This document shows positions 16,728 through 25,251 of a DNA stretch of 64,000 bases, one piece after another. The stretch's first letter is position 1; each line of letters begins with the position of its first letter. The position numbers and the translations under genes were made by a program. The DNA comes from Chitinophaga sp. CF418 (GTDB taxonomy: Bacteria; Bacteroidota; Bacteroidia; Chitinophagales; Chitinophagaceae), in NCBI RefSeq assembly GCF_900142925.1, contig NZ_FRCN01000003.1:617902-681901 (forward strand), given 5' to 3'. The notes beneath the pieces are model-generated. The model ran no database searches, was not told where the DNA came from, and saw only the letters and a program-made list of their open reading frames with translations.

Positions 16728-17402
16728 ATGAAAGTACTGATCATCGAAGATGAAAGAGGGATGGCGCTGGAAATGGAGGATTTCCTGGTAAAGGCAAGCT
16801 ACCTCTGCGATCTTGCTTTTACCGCCAAACAGGCGAGACAGCTCATGGAGGAAGGGCCTTATGATTTTATACTGCTTGATCTTGGTTTACCGGACAGGGA
16901 CGGATTACTGGTGTTGGAGGATGCCAAGAAGATCTGTCCCGAAGCCTCTTACATTATTCTTACCGCCCGTGGCAAACTGGAGGACCGGATAAAGGGATTG
17001 GACCTGGGAGCGGATGACTATCTGCCAAAGCCTTTTTCACTGCTGGAATTACAGTCACGCATGCAGGCGATCAGTCGCAGGAAATCAGGCTTGAAAGATA
17101 ACCTGGTGGCACTGGGGGATTTCAACGTCAACTTAAACACCAGAATGGTGTTGTATGGCGATGCAGATATCGGCCTGTCGAAAAAAGAGTTTGACCTGTT
17201 AAGTTATATGCTGCTGAACAAGAACCGTCCGCTTACGCGTATGCAGCTAAGTGAGCATATCTGGGGAAGTTTTTCGGACGATGATTATGATTCCAATTAT
17301 ATTGATGTGCATATAAAAAATATCCGTAAAAAATTGACTGAATACGGACCGGTAGAATGGCTGCAAACCATCAGAGGGGTAGGATACAAAATAAAACTAT
17401 AA
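16728..17402 (+). CDS. OmpR/PhoB-family response regulator
   Basis: The 224-residue protein has a receiver domain with IIEDERGM, phosphoacceptor Asp in FILLDLGLPDRDG (about residue 51), TAR and LPKPFSL, followed by a winged-helix domain (FDLLSYMLLNKNRPLTRMQL and VDVHI-like IDVHIKNIRKKL, ending RGVGYKIK). It binds DNA as a phosphorylation-dependent dimer. The kinase gene follows after 7 bases, and the three upstream genes for exported proteins lie in the same unit. Confidence 0.94.
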   Translation: MKVLIIEDERGMALEMEDFLVKASYLCDLAFTAKQARQLMEEGPYDFILLDLGLPDRDGLLVLEDAKKICPEASYIILTARGKLEDRIKGLDLGADDYLPKPFSLLELQSRMQAISRRKSGLKDNLVALGDFNVNLNTRMVLYGDADIGLSKKEFDLLSYMLLNKNRPLTRMQLSEHIWGSFSDDDYDSNYIDVHIKNIRKKLTEYGPVEWLQTIRGVGYKIKL

Positions 17403-17409
17403 CCATATC

Positions 17410-18729
17410 GTGAAGCTGCTTACCAAACTTACGCTTACTTCTACCCTGTCCAAGATAGCAACTGTCATCCTCTTTATTATACTGTTGCCTGTTCTCATAG
17501 ACAGGGTCGCTTTTCAAAGCACCAACCGCCTGTTAAAGCAGCAGGCAAAAAAGGTAATGACCAATATCCAGACCAATGGTATCGATTATTATCTGCAGGG
17601 AGATTCAACGTACGGAAGTTATACCCTGCTCAGGGAAGAATATATTTCGCTGGAACGGGCCAGACATATCTATTCACCGGATACTATTCAGACGGCACAA
17701 AGAATTATTGAGGGCGATACTGTCATGTACCGTATCCTTAACCAGGCCTTTGAATACAATGACCAGGTGTATGAGCTGGAGATTGGTAAAACGATCGCAT
17801 CTATCAGTCAGTATAATAGTCCGCTGCAAAGAATTGCCTTATATGTATTGGGTATGCTAACGATATTGACGCTGCTTACGGACATTTCTTTTACCCGTAT
17901 CCTTCTTAAACCACTGCAAACGATCATCCAGACTAAACTAATCAATCCTGTCTTTCCGTTTAAGGAGATCCCTCCTGCTATCCGCACCACAACAAGAGAC
18001 TTCAGGTACCTGGACAACTCCCTGATCGCATTGATGAACCGGATAAAGGAAGATTTTGACAGGGAAAGGGAGTTCACCTCCAATGCATCTCATGAGCTGA
18101 TGACGCCAATTGGCATCCTGCAGACCAAAATGGAGAATGTACTGCTATCCAATGATCTTGACGAAACAGCGATGGGAAAGATCATGGAAATGATGAAGAC
18201 CCTTAACCGGTTGAAGAAGATCGTTCACTCGCTGCTATTAATATCCAGGATTGAAAATGACCAATATGCCAGGCAGGATAACATTCAGCCGGAGAAAATG
18301 ATTGGTGAGATCATACAGGAGCTGACACACCGGCTGGAAGACAAAAATATCCGGATGGCTGTTTCCCTGCAGCAGCATATTACATTGCGCAAACTGAACC
18401 ATGATCTGTTGTTCCAGTTATTCTATAATCTTATTAATAACGCTATCAGGTACAACAAACCAGACGGAAGCATTCATATCAGTGATACACTGGCTGCGGA
18501 TGGTTCCTACACTATTGCTATCAGGGATACGGGAATAGGGATTGATCCTTCAGATATTGACACAATATTCAACCGTTTCAGGAAAAAGAATACGATAGAT
18601 GGGGAGGGTTATGGACTGGGCCTGTCCATTGTAAAGAGTATTGCTGACTATCATGGCATCAGGGTAAAAGTGGTTTCGGAGGTGGGTACAGGCACTACTA
18701 TTAATGTGGTATTCCCTTCAGTAGGCTGA
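17410..18729 (+). CDS. Membrane sensor histidine kinase
   Basis: The 439-residue protein starts at a GTG (17410). It has membrane helices near residues 12-35 and 135-158 flanking a periplasmic sensor of ~100 residues, then a HisKA domain with SNASHELMTPIGIL (phospho-His about residue 227), and an ATPase domain with N-box LFYNLINNAIRYN, DTGIGI and GYGLGLSIVKSI. It is the partner of the OmpR regulator directly upstream. The signal may concern the envelope proteins of the same operon. Confidence 0.93.
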   Translation: MKLLTKLTLTSTLSKIATVILFIILLPVLIDRVAFQSTNRLLKQQAKKVMTNIQTNGIDYYLQGDSTYGSYTLLREEYISLERARHIYSPDTIQTAQRIIEGDTVMYRILNQAFEYNDQVYELEIGKTIASISQYNSPLQRIALYVLGMLTILTLLTDISFTRILLKPLQTIIQTKLINPVFPFKEIPPAIRTTTRDFRYLDNSLIALMNRIKEDFDREREFTSNASHELMTPIGILQTKMENVLLSNDLDETAMGKIMEMMKTLNRLKKIVHSLLLISRIENDQYARQDNIQPEKMIGEIIQELTHRLEDKNIRMAVSLQQHITLRKLNHDLLFQLFYNLINNAIRYNKPDGSIHISDTLAADGSYTIAIRDTGIGIDPSDIDTIFNRFRKKNTIDGEGYGLGLSIVKSIADYHGIRVKVVSEVGTGTTINVVFPSVG

Positions 18730-18787
18730 TTATACTGATTTTCCCATATTTATTATCTTTACCTGTAATCTCTGAAGGAATATTCAT

Positions 18788-19405
18788 TTGTATAAACTTT
18801 GGATTTTGAACACTGAAAATACATCTGTAGAACAGTTAATCAGCTATTTCAAAAATTACTTCCCACTTAACAGCAAGGAGCGCGATGAACTATTGGTGCA
18901 TTTTACAGAGCGTAAAATAAAGCGCCGTGGTTTTATCCTTCAACAAGGGGATGTATGCCGTCACTTTACATTTGTCGTTAGCGGTTGCTTTAAGATGTAT
19001 GCAGTGGATAAAAACGGGAAAGAGCACAATATCCAGTTTGCTGCGGAGAATGACTGGATCACTGATCTGGCCAGCTTTTACGCTGAAAAACCAAGTCAGC
19101 TTTATATAGAAGCAATAGAGCCATCCGTCGTTTTACAGATCAAACATCCTGATCTGCTTTCTCTCTATATCAACCATCACAAATTTGACCGCAATTTCAG
19201 GATCATTATCGAACAAAAATTCATAGCACTGCAAAACAGGGTATTACAAAATATCAGCTCGACAGCTGAAGAACGATATCAATCCTTCCTGGAGCAGTAT
19301 CCACATATCTCCAACCGATTACCTAACACACAGATAGCCTCCTATCTGGGAATCACCCCGGAATTCCTCAGTAAGATCCGTAAAGACCTGACGCAACGAA
19401 CCTAA
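18788..19405 (+). CDS. Crp/Fnr-family transcriptional regulator
   Basis: About 205 residues from a TTG; the exact start is uncertain (no good ATG, an inner TTG at 18806 also fits). The cyclic-nucleotide-binding-like beta-roll is visible (RRGFILQQGDVCRHFTFVVSGCFKMY), followed by the linker helix and a C-terminal HTH (RLPNTQIASYLGITPEFLSKIRK). The nucleotide-binding Arg/Glu pocket of true CRP is not obvious, as in most Bacteroidota members of this group. It precedes a SnoaL-like gene and an MDR oxidoreductase on the same strand. Confidence 0.85.
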   Translation: MYKLWILNTENTSVEQLISYFKNYFPLNSKERDELLVHFTERKIKRRGFILQQGDVCRHFTFVVSGCFKMYAVDKNGKEHNIQFAAENDWITDLASFYAEKPSQLYIEAIEPSVVLQIKHPDLLSLYINHHKFDRNFRIIIEQKFIALQNRVLQNISSTAEERYQSFLEQYPHISNRLPNTQIASYLGITPEFLSKIRKDLTQRT

Positions 19406-19444
19406 ACCTTAAACTATATTAAGGGTATTTCTTAAGATACCTCA

Positions 19445-19476
19445 TTGGCTGATCCTGTCTGAAGATGCCACCTTTG
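19445..19476 (+). promoter_or_regulatory. Bacteroidota-type promoter for the SnoaL-like gene
   Basis: TTG at 19445-19447 and CACCTTTG at 19469-19476 are separated by 21 bases; the second box deviates from TAnnTTTG only in its first base. Transcription from about 19483 would favour the ATG at 19495. Confidence 0.5.
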
Positions 19477-19494
19477 CATTACAAAAGGACAAAC

Positions 19495-19890
19495 ATGGGC
19501 ATTCATGAAGAAAAACAGGCGGTTCAACAATTGCTGACTGCATATGCAGACACATTGAATACAGCGAATACTGCGCTGATACATCTCTTTTACACTGCGG
19601 ATGGCATTTTTATGGCCGCTGGTACTAAGACAATTACCGCTCAGGATCTGTCAACCAGGAATAATGGCAGCTATCTCAAAAGGACCCGGTTTCATATCGA
19701 TTTCACCGTACAGGATGTTGTATTGGATACCCGCTATGCATTTGTGCAGGCAACAGCCGTAGCCACTACCCATGATCCGGTAACAGGACAGCCATCAGCT
19801 AAACGGAGCAGGGATTTCTTTGTGCTTCGTAAAGAAGGGAAAGCATGGAAGATCTATCGTTATATGTTCAATCATATCGCAGATCATTAA
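19495..19890 (+). CDS. SnoaL-like/DUF4440 protein (NTF2 fold)
   Basis: The protein has 131 residues from ATG 19495 (MGIHEEKQAV). It shows the N-terminal helix, LLTAYADTLNTANTALIHLFY, a conserved DGIFM-like turn, strands VDF/FTVQDVVLD and the ending DFFVLRKEGKAWKIYRYMFN, typical of SnoaL/DUF4440 proteins that bind small hydrophobic ligands or act as isomerases. The ORF extends ten codons upstream (19465), but the promoter position argues against that start. It is followed after 56 bases by an MDR oxidoreductase. Confidence 0.83.
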   Translation: MGIHEEKQAVQQLLTAYADTLNTANTALIHLFYTADGIFMAAGTKTITAQDLSTRNNGSYLKRTRFHIDFTVQDVVLDTRYAFVQATAVATTHDPVTGQPSAKRSRDFFVLRKEGKAWKIYRYMFNHIADH

Positions 19891-19946
19891 GATGAAGGTA
19901 TAGCCCCAGGCATATAAGCATTAAATAATTATCTAAACAAGTATAC

Positions 19947-20915
19947 ATGAAAGCAGCAGTATTATACCACCCTGGTGGGCCGGAAAACTTTTCACTGGAG
20001 CAAAGACCAACACCTGTTCCGGGGGAGGGACAGGTGCTCGTAAAAGTAAAGGCTTTTGGATTAAACAGATCGGAATTAATGACACGTAAAGGCTTGTCGC
20101 CAGGTGTTGTTTTCCCCAGAGTACTGGGTATTGAATGCGTCGGTGAAGTAGCAAATGATCCGACAGGGGAATTTAAACAAGGGCAAAAGGTAGCTGCGTT
20201 CATGGGCGAAATGGGAAGAGCATATGATGGCAGCTATGCAGAGTATGCAGTACTACCCAGATCTATTCTCACGCCTTTCGACAGTCATTTAAGCTGGGAT
20301 AAGCTGGGAGCTATTCCTGAGATGTTCCAGACAGTTTATGGATCACTGCATCTGGCGCTGGGAATTCAAAAGAACGAAACCTTACTGATCAGGGGAGGCA
20401 CCTCTTCCATTGGTATGCTAGCTACGCAAATGGCAAAAAAGAACGGGCTGTATGTAGTGGCCACTACCAGGAAACCGGAAAAGGAACACCTGCTCTTAGA
20501 TAATGGCGTTGACGAAGTGTTTATTGATGATGGCAATCTGGCTCCCAGGATCAAAGCTTCATTTCCTGCCGGTATAGATAAAATACTTGAACTGGTGGGT
20601 ACTGCGACATTAAAAGATTCACTCCAATGTGCCGCACAAGGGGGGACCGTCTGCATGACTGGTATGCTCTCAGAACAATGGTCATTCGTTGATTTTGCTC
20701 CTATGGATTACATTCCGGCGACGGTTCGCCTCACTGTGTATAGCACTGGTCAGATCAGGGTGGACAAGGAACATTTTCAGGCGTTTGTCCGTGACGTGGA
20801 AGCGGGCGACATAAAGCTGAATGTCAGCTGTACGTTCAAGCTTGATGATATTGCGGCAGCGCATAAGTTGATGGATAGCAATTTGGCTGATGGGAAGATC
20901 GTGGTTGTTACATGA
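19947..20915 (+). CDS. MDR-family oxidoreductase (quinone-reductase-like)
   Basis: The 322-residue protein starts MKAAVLYHPGGPEN, the usual opening of zinc-independent medium-chain reductases. It has a GroES-like domain (GLNRSELMTRKG, RVLGIECVGEV) and a Rossmann domain with LIRGGTSSIGMLATQMAK and the AATTRK-like strand for NADPH. The catalytic zinc Cys/His set is absent, placing it with quinone oxidoreductases or enoyl reductases. A perfect hairpin follows 30 bases after the stop. Confidence 0.9.
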   Translation: MKAAVLYHPGGPENFSLEQRPTPVPGEGQVLVKVKAFGLNRSELMTRKGLSPGVVFPRVLGIECVGEVANDPTGEFKQGQKVAAFMGEMGRAYDGSYAEYAVLPRSILTPFDSHLSWDKLGAIPEMFQTVYGSLHLALGIQKNETLLIRGGTSSIGMLATQMAKKNGLYVVATTRKPEKEHLLLDNGVDEVFIDDGNLAPRIKASFPAGIDKILELVGTATLKDSLQCAAQGGTVCMTGMLSEQWSFVDFAPMDYIPATVRLTVYSTGQIRVDKEHFQAFVRDVEAGDIKLNVSCTFKLDDIAAAHKLMDSNLADGKIVVVT

Positions 20916-20944
20916 AGATCCTTCTGATCATTTATCCAAAATTA

Positions 20945-20977
20945 TTTACTTCCTGTTCTTCCAGAACAGGAAGTAAA
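20945..20977. terminator. Perfect 15-base hairpin, possible terminator
   Basis: TTTACTTCCTGTTCT (20945-20959) pairs perfectly with 20963-20977 over a 3-base loop. There is no T-run after it, but the A/T ends of the stem may serve; it lies between convergent genes and may act in both directions, or be an operator. Confidence 0.6.
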
Positions 20978-21048
20978 CCTGTCTGCAACCACTGATGAGG
21001 AATTATTTGCAATTATTAAGAGATCGATAACCTGCTTCTGATAACAAC

Positions 21049-22167
21049 CTAGCCCCTCACTGAACTAATATAGCTTGAAAAAGCTCTTCCAAAAAGCTCA
21101 GTTGCTTCGTAGTTGCTAAATTCATATTCTTCATGAAGGCCATTCCTGTTTTTTAATCTTATACAGCCATACCTGACTATGGGAATCTGGTAGTTATTCT
21201 TGAACCGTTTGTCGGGAGAGCCGTTCTTATTTACTTTTGCCCATGTTCTATCGATTATCTTACTGTCTTTAGGGACAGTACCTGTTTCAACGAAACGAAC
21301 ATATTCATAATGAAACTCCAATTCATTCAGGCCAATAATCCCAAAATGATCACGCGAATCATACATTATGATGAACCCTGGATAAAAATAAAGATCTGCT
21401 CCATTTGCATTTTTTAACCACAATGGGGCAAACTCAGATTTTATATCCGGAATAGGCTTAATACCAATGGCCACTTCTCTTTTCATTACCAGGGTGGATG
21501 CCGCCGACCTGGCTGCTACCCTGTTCTGCGCCTCTGCATTGGTAACATCCCATATCTTCTCTGAATGGGATAGCTGTTTAAAAGCATCAGTTAATACTTC
21601 AAACTTGCCCTTCAAATCAGGATCAAACTCAACATCCATCTTCATACAACTGTTATCGATCTGTTCTTTTATCTGAGCAATGGTGTCCAGCTGAGAAGAT
21701 ATTGTGTGCCTGAGTTTTTGCGGTATTGAACGTTTCAATAATCCGATTATGAACACATAACTCAAAATAAGCCTGATCTTTGTTAAAGATAATGCCGTGC
21801 AGATTTTGGATAAATCATGCCCAAGCTCCATCCGTTGTCTACGGGCGGCAATAAGAGTATCTTTTATGCCTTGCATATCATTGCTTGTGACCTCATTCGG
21901 CAGCACACTGAATATATTACCACGGGGCATAGGTTCAATTGTAGCTACATGGGGAATGGTATTGCCAGGCGGTATCCCTTTCCCTGATGATATTTTTTGC
22001 CTGTTATAAATGCCTAATGCCGGTATACCCGTATTCAGAAATGTTCCATCAGCACTGAAATTTACACTCGCGCCTTTAACTCCAATGGTCGTACTGATAC
22101 CTTTCCCGCTAATATTCAGGTGTACGCCGGGGATAATTTTGATTCTCTTTCTGTAGCTCCATGACAT
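21049..22167 (-). CDS. DUF4236-containing protein
   Basis: From the ATG at 22165-22167 the protein has 372 residues. The N-terminal ~55 residues (SWSYRKRIKIIPGVHLNISG, GISTTIGVKGASVNF) are the DUF4236 domain, found in many bacteria before variable C-terminal parts. A helical region follows (about 100-230) and then an unrecognised C-terminal domain with many aromatic residues and the word FYPGFIIMYDS. The ORF extends 51 residues upstream, but the DUF4236 domain begins exactly at this Met. Function unknown. Confidence 0.82.
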   Translation of the reverse strand: MSWSYRKRIKIIPGVHLNISGKGISTTIGVKGASVNFSADGTFLNTGIPALGIYNRQKISSGKGIPPGNTIPHVATIEPMPRGNIFSVLPNEVTSNDMQGIKDTLIAARRQRMELGHDLSKICTALSLTKIRLILSYVFIIGLLKRSIPQKLRHTISSQLDTIAQIKEQIDNSCMKMDVEFDPDLKGKFEVLTDAFKQLSHSEKIWDVTNAEAQNRVAARSAASTLVMKREVAIGIKPIPDIKSEFAPLWLKNANGADLYFYPGFIIMYDSRDHFGIIGLNELEFHYEYVRFVETGTVPKDSKIIDRTWAKVNKNGSPDKRFKNNYQIPIVRYGCIRLKNRNGLHEEYEFSNYEATELFGRAFSSYISSVRG

Positions 22168-22378
22168 GTGATATAGATTTAAGGGGTGATGAAAGAATTC
22201 AGGTATGAGGCAAAAGTGAAACAAATGAATGGATAGACAAATAGCTGTTTTAAAAAACAGGAAAAATCCCCTCCAATCATTTTGAAGAACGTGTTTAGTT
22301 TTGACATGAATTATAGACATGTCATTAACTCAGTTCAGAATATCTATTTAAATCTCTTAACCTTAAAACCATTTCAAA

Positions 22379-22645
22379 ATGCCAGATGTACAAGTCACAT
22401 GTATCAATAAGTTAAACCGCAACAGCTCTCATGAAGGGATCACTCATTTAGGAGGGGCTAAATGGAAGTGGACAAGAACCGAGGTAATTCAATCCATTGA
22501 AGCCAAAACCAATACTTTCTACACTTATGTAAACGGTCGTAGGGCTGATGTAAGAGTAGTCCAGGGAGCGAATGGGAAATACCTCAGAACCTACGCAGAC
22601 AATGTACCCAATGATAATCTGCTGGCTTTACCAGAATGTCCATAA
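22379..22645 (+). CDS. DUF3892-family small protein
   Basis: The 88-residue protein shows the full DUF3892 pattern: CINKLNRNSSHEGITHLGG near the start, W.WTRTEVIQSIE in the middle, and the ending KYLRTYADNVPNDNLLALPEC. These proteins are small, single-domain and of unknown function. It is divergent from the DUF4236 gene, with 211 bases between them, and is followed by a small lipoprotein. Confidence 0.88.
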   Translation: MPDVQVTCINKLNRNSSHEGITHLGGAKWKWTRTEVIQSIEAKTNTFYTYVNGRRADVRVVQGANGKYLRTYADNVPNDNLLALPECP

Positions 22646-22720
22646 GCCGGCGACTATGTCTTTGTAATTAAACCAGTAATCTATTGCAATTACTTTCAGT
22701 TAATATTAAATCTACCCCAT

Positions 22721-22954
22721 ATGAAAAAAATGTTGTTGATCTCAACCCTTATCCTCTTATGCTTTTCCTGCGGAAAAGATAATACCACATTAGAGCCTGG
22801 TGGCACAGACAACACTTCGGGTTCCGGAGGTTCTTCCGGCTGCGGATACCACAACGGGAAACCTTTACATCTCGGATCCAGCGGTGGCTGTTATTACATT
22901 AATAGTAGCGGCAACAGAACATATGTAACAAGGTCTGAGTGTAAATGTGGTTAA
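22721..22954 (+). CDS. Small Cys-rich lipoprotein
   Basis: The 77-residue protein has a lipoprotein signal (MKKMLLISTLILLCFSC, lipobox Cys at 17), a Gly/Ser-rich spacer, and a compact C-terminal part with paired Cys residues (SGCGYHNGKP, GGCYYINSSGNRTYV, ECKC). The YYINSSGNRTYV word resembles the small PBCV-type basic adaptor domain found in exported proteins and around nuclease-like proteins. Function unknown. Confidence 0.7.
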   Translation: MKKMLLISTLILLCFSCGKDNTTLEPGGTDNTSGSGGSSGCGYHNGKPLHLGSSGGCYYINSSGNRTYVTRSECKCG

Positions 22955-22992
22955 TAAGGCTTCATATACTCGTCGTAAGTCTGAGCAAAGCT

Positions 22993-23032
22993 ACGGGAGA
23001 TCCGATTTCTTAATCGGATCTCCCGTTTTATA
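22993..23032 (+). terminator. Rho-independent terminator
   Basis: A perfect 15-base stem (22993-23007 with 23012-23026, loop TTCT region) is followed by TTTTAT. It ends the small lipoprotein unit. Confidence 0.88.
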
Positions 23033-23091
23033 TAAAGGAACACGTTGGTTATTTAGGAATTTTTTACCTTCATACAGCATAATTATTCTGT

Positions 23092-23418
23092 ATGATGAAT
23101 GACCCGGATTTCAATAAACTTGTTTATGAGATTGCCAGATTGGTTCCTAAAGGCCGTGTGACTTCTTACGGAGCGATTGCAAAAGCTTTGGGTAAAGCAA
23201 ACTACTCCCGCATGGTAGGACATGCTATGGGCGCTTGTGGCCATGAAAAGCCTCCTGTACCAGCGCAGCGAGTGGTAAACAGCCAGGGACAACTGACTGG
23301 AGAACCGGCAGGCATCTCTGCCAGAAAAAAGTTACTTGAAAAGGAAGGAGTGGAAGTAAAAGGCGACAAGGTTGTAAATTTTAAGAAGTTTTTCTGGGAT
23401 CCAACCGAGGAATTATAG
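23092..23418 (+). CDS. Alkyltransferase-like (ATL) DNA-binding protein, MGMT family
   Basis: The 108-residue protein has the MGMT DNA-binding domain only: PKGRVTSYGAIAKALG (HTH), VGHAMGAC, and then PAQRVVNSQG where active alkyltransferases have PCHRV. The acceptor Cys is replaced by Ala and His by Gln, so it cannot accept an alkyl group. ATL proteins flag O6-alkylguanine for nucleotide excision repair. An ATG one codon later is an equally good start. It is monocistronic. Confidence 0.9.
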   Translation: MMNDPDFNKLVYEIARLVPKGRVTSYGAIAKALGKANYSRMVGHAMGACGHEKPPVPAQRVVNSQGQLTGEPAGISARKKLLEKEGVEVKGDKVVNFKKFFWDPTEEL

Positions 23419-23470
23419 TACCCCTCACCAATGGTCAGGGGTACTGTAAAATTTCAGGAAAAGATGTTGT

Positions 23471-24442
23471 TTAAATTGTTACCACCAGGCGCTGCCCGTC
23501 AGGCACATCCAGGTTCCATAGTTCAGCAATATCCTTCAGCTTCACCTGGACAGCCGCTACTTTAAGCTTACCAGTAGCCGCAAGTTGAAACATCTCCGGC
23601 ATTATTTCACTAAAGAACTTCGCTACCTCTGGCTTAGACCAGGCACCCAGTCCTGAGCCTGTTAACTGCAGATCAACACTTCTCAGGTTTGCCGCTGACA
23701 ACTGTATAATATCTCCCGCCATACTACCGATAGATACATACCTTACCCTGTTGGTAAATGAACCGTTACCTTTCAGACAGCCTAGTATTATTTCTGCAGT
23801 ATGTCCCCATAAATAGTCAACAATGACATCAATAGGCGTCTGTGAATGGATCTCCTTCAGCTTCGCTTTAAAGCCGTCATCGTCCTGTAGAACAGAAATT
23901 ATCTCATCCGCTCCAAGTGATAAAAGGTCTTCCAGTGATTGTTGATTTCTACCCGTTGCGATCACCTTTTTCGCGCCGTAATGCTTGGCTATCTGAACAG
24001 CAACACGACCTGTGAAGCCTGTCGCACCATTGATCAATACCACATCTCCCGGCTGGAGATCTCCTTTAAATCTAAGTCCCATAGCAGCACCGATAACCGC
24101 ATTGGGCAGTGCAGCTGCAGTAATATCATCCAGGGTTTCCGGAACCTTCACTATACGATCTTTATGGATAATTGCCTTTTCTGCCAGCATACCACTGATA
24201 CCCATACCATACACCCTGGTACCATCTTCTAACAGGCAAATACCGTCTCCTCCAATTACCCGGCCATCTTGTTTTGGGACATCGCTGGAATAGTGCCTGC
24301 CTGAGGCATTAGCTTTGTCAAAGTGCTTAATCGCTACTGCTTTTACAGTGACTAATAGTTCATTATCATGCTGAGTGGTTGGCTCAGGAAAATCCACGTA
24401 TTGAGGGAATTCTCCTGTCTGATACATGACTGCTGCTTTCAT
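23471..24442 (-). CDS. MDR-family NAD(P)-dependent oxidoreductase
   Basis: From ATG 24440-24442 the 323-residue protein starts MKAAVMYQTGEFPQY. It shows the GroES-like domain, DVVLINGATGFTGRVAVQIAK (Rossmann glycines) and IATGRNQQ for NADPH; no catalytic zinc ligands. It is a paralogous type to the MDR gene at 19947 but clearly diverged. The Crp/Fnr-family gene 90 bases upstream on the same strand is its likely regulator. Confidence 0.88.
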   Translation of the reverse strand: MKAAVMYQTGEFPQYVDFPEPTTQHDNELLVTVKAVAIKHFDKANASGRHYSSDVPKQDGRVIGGDGICLLEDGTRVYGMGISGMLAEKAIIHKDRIVKVPETLDDITAAALPNAVIGAAMGLRFKGDLQPGDVVLINGATGFTGRVAVQIAKHYGAKKVIATGRNQQSLEDLLSLGADEIISVLQDDDGFKAKLKEIHSQTPIDVIVDYLWGHTAEIILGCLKGNGSFTNRVRYVSIGSMAGDIIQLSAANLRSVDLQLTGSGLGAWSKPEVAKFFSEIMPEMFQLAATGKLKVAAVQVKLKDIAELWNLDVPDGQRLVVTI

Positions 24443-24532
24443 TTTTTTCCTTTTTTGTTGAGACAAAATTAGAATGGGCAGCATTGCCGGACGATAACAT
24501 ATGTTATTAAGTTCAGGGGATGCTCTGCTTTT

Positions 24533-25153
24533 TTAAAAATGTGCTTTACCCTTTGCAATTTTACTCTTAATACGACTCAGATGCACAGTTGTCACCCCCA
24601 GATAAGAAGCAATATAATGCTGAGGTACCCGCTGCACGATATGCGGACGTTCCCTCAACAGGTTTTGATAACGCTGCTCAGGAGTATCACGAATAAAGGA
24701 GATGAATTCATTAATGTAGTGCGTCTGCCGCTGGGCAAACATCTGTAACATCATCTGCGCAAAGTTCTGCTCATGCATTAATTCCTCTATCATTTGTGTG
24801 ACATATTGCTTAGGCAGCAGGTAAATGACAGACGGCTCAATTGTTTCGATAGCACACTGACTTGGAATATTATTAACGAAGCTATCAAACGAGGTTAACC
24901 CCTCATTTTCGAAAAAAAACTGTACGGTTTTCTCTTCACCATTGTTGTTAAAGAATGTACGCACACAGCCTTTTTCTATGAAAATGTAGTTCTGGGAAAT
25001 CTTTCCTTCCTCCAGCAAAATCGTCTTTGTTGGAACTTCCAAACGAGTCTGGAATGGAAGGTATTTATCCCAGAAGACGTTTAGCTGAGGAAATTTATCT
25101 CTGAAATGAAGAAACATGGTCTTATTAATTGCAAGATAAGTTACGGGCATCAA
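24533..25153 (-). CDS. Crp/Fnr-family transcriptional regulator
   Basis: The 206-residue protein has the beta-roll sensor (PTKTILLEEGKISQNYIFIEKGCVRTF, VQFFFENEGL) and C-terminal HTH (RVPQHYIASYLGVTTVHLSRIKSK). An inner Met at residue 13 (MFLHFRDKF) is a likely alternative start. It lies between an MDR oxidoreductase gene (same strand, downstream) and a divergent TonB-dependent receptor gene, and could control either. Confidence 0.87.
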   Translation of the reverse strand: MMPVTYLAINKTMFLHFRDKFPQLNVFWDKYLPFQTRLEVPTKTILLEEGKISQNYIFIEKGCVRTFFNNNGEEKTVQFFFENEGLTSFDSFVNNIPSQCAIETIEPSVIYLLPKQYVTQMIEELMHEQNFAQMMLQMFAQRQTHYINEFISFIRDTPEQRYQNLLRERPHIVQRVPQHYIASYLGVTTVHLSRIKSKIAKGKAHF

Positions 25154-25251
25154 AAGCTACTATTTTTTTCCCGATAGCGTAAAAACTCTTCCCGATTGTT
25201 AAAACAAATAAAAGCATAATACCCCAATTTCGCAGCCCAAATCAACGCTAT

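Noticed and set aside
23092..23418. Active O6-methylguanine methyltransferase
   Set aside because: The PCHR active site is replaced by PAQR, so it is an alkyltransferase-like protein without acceptor Cys.
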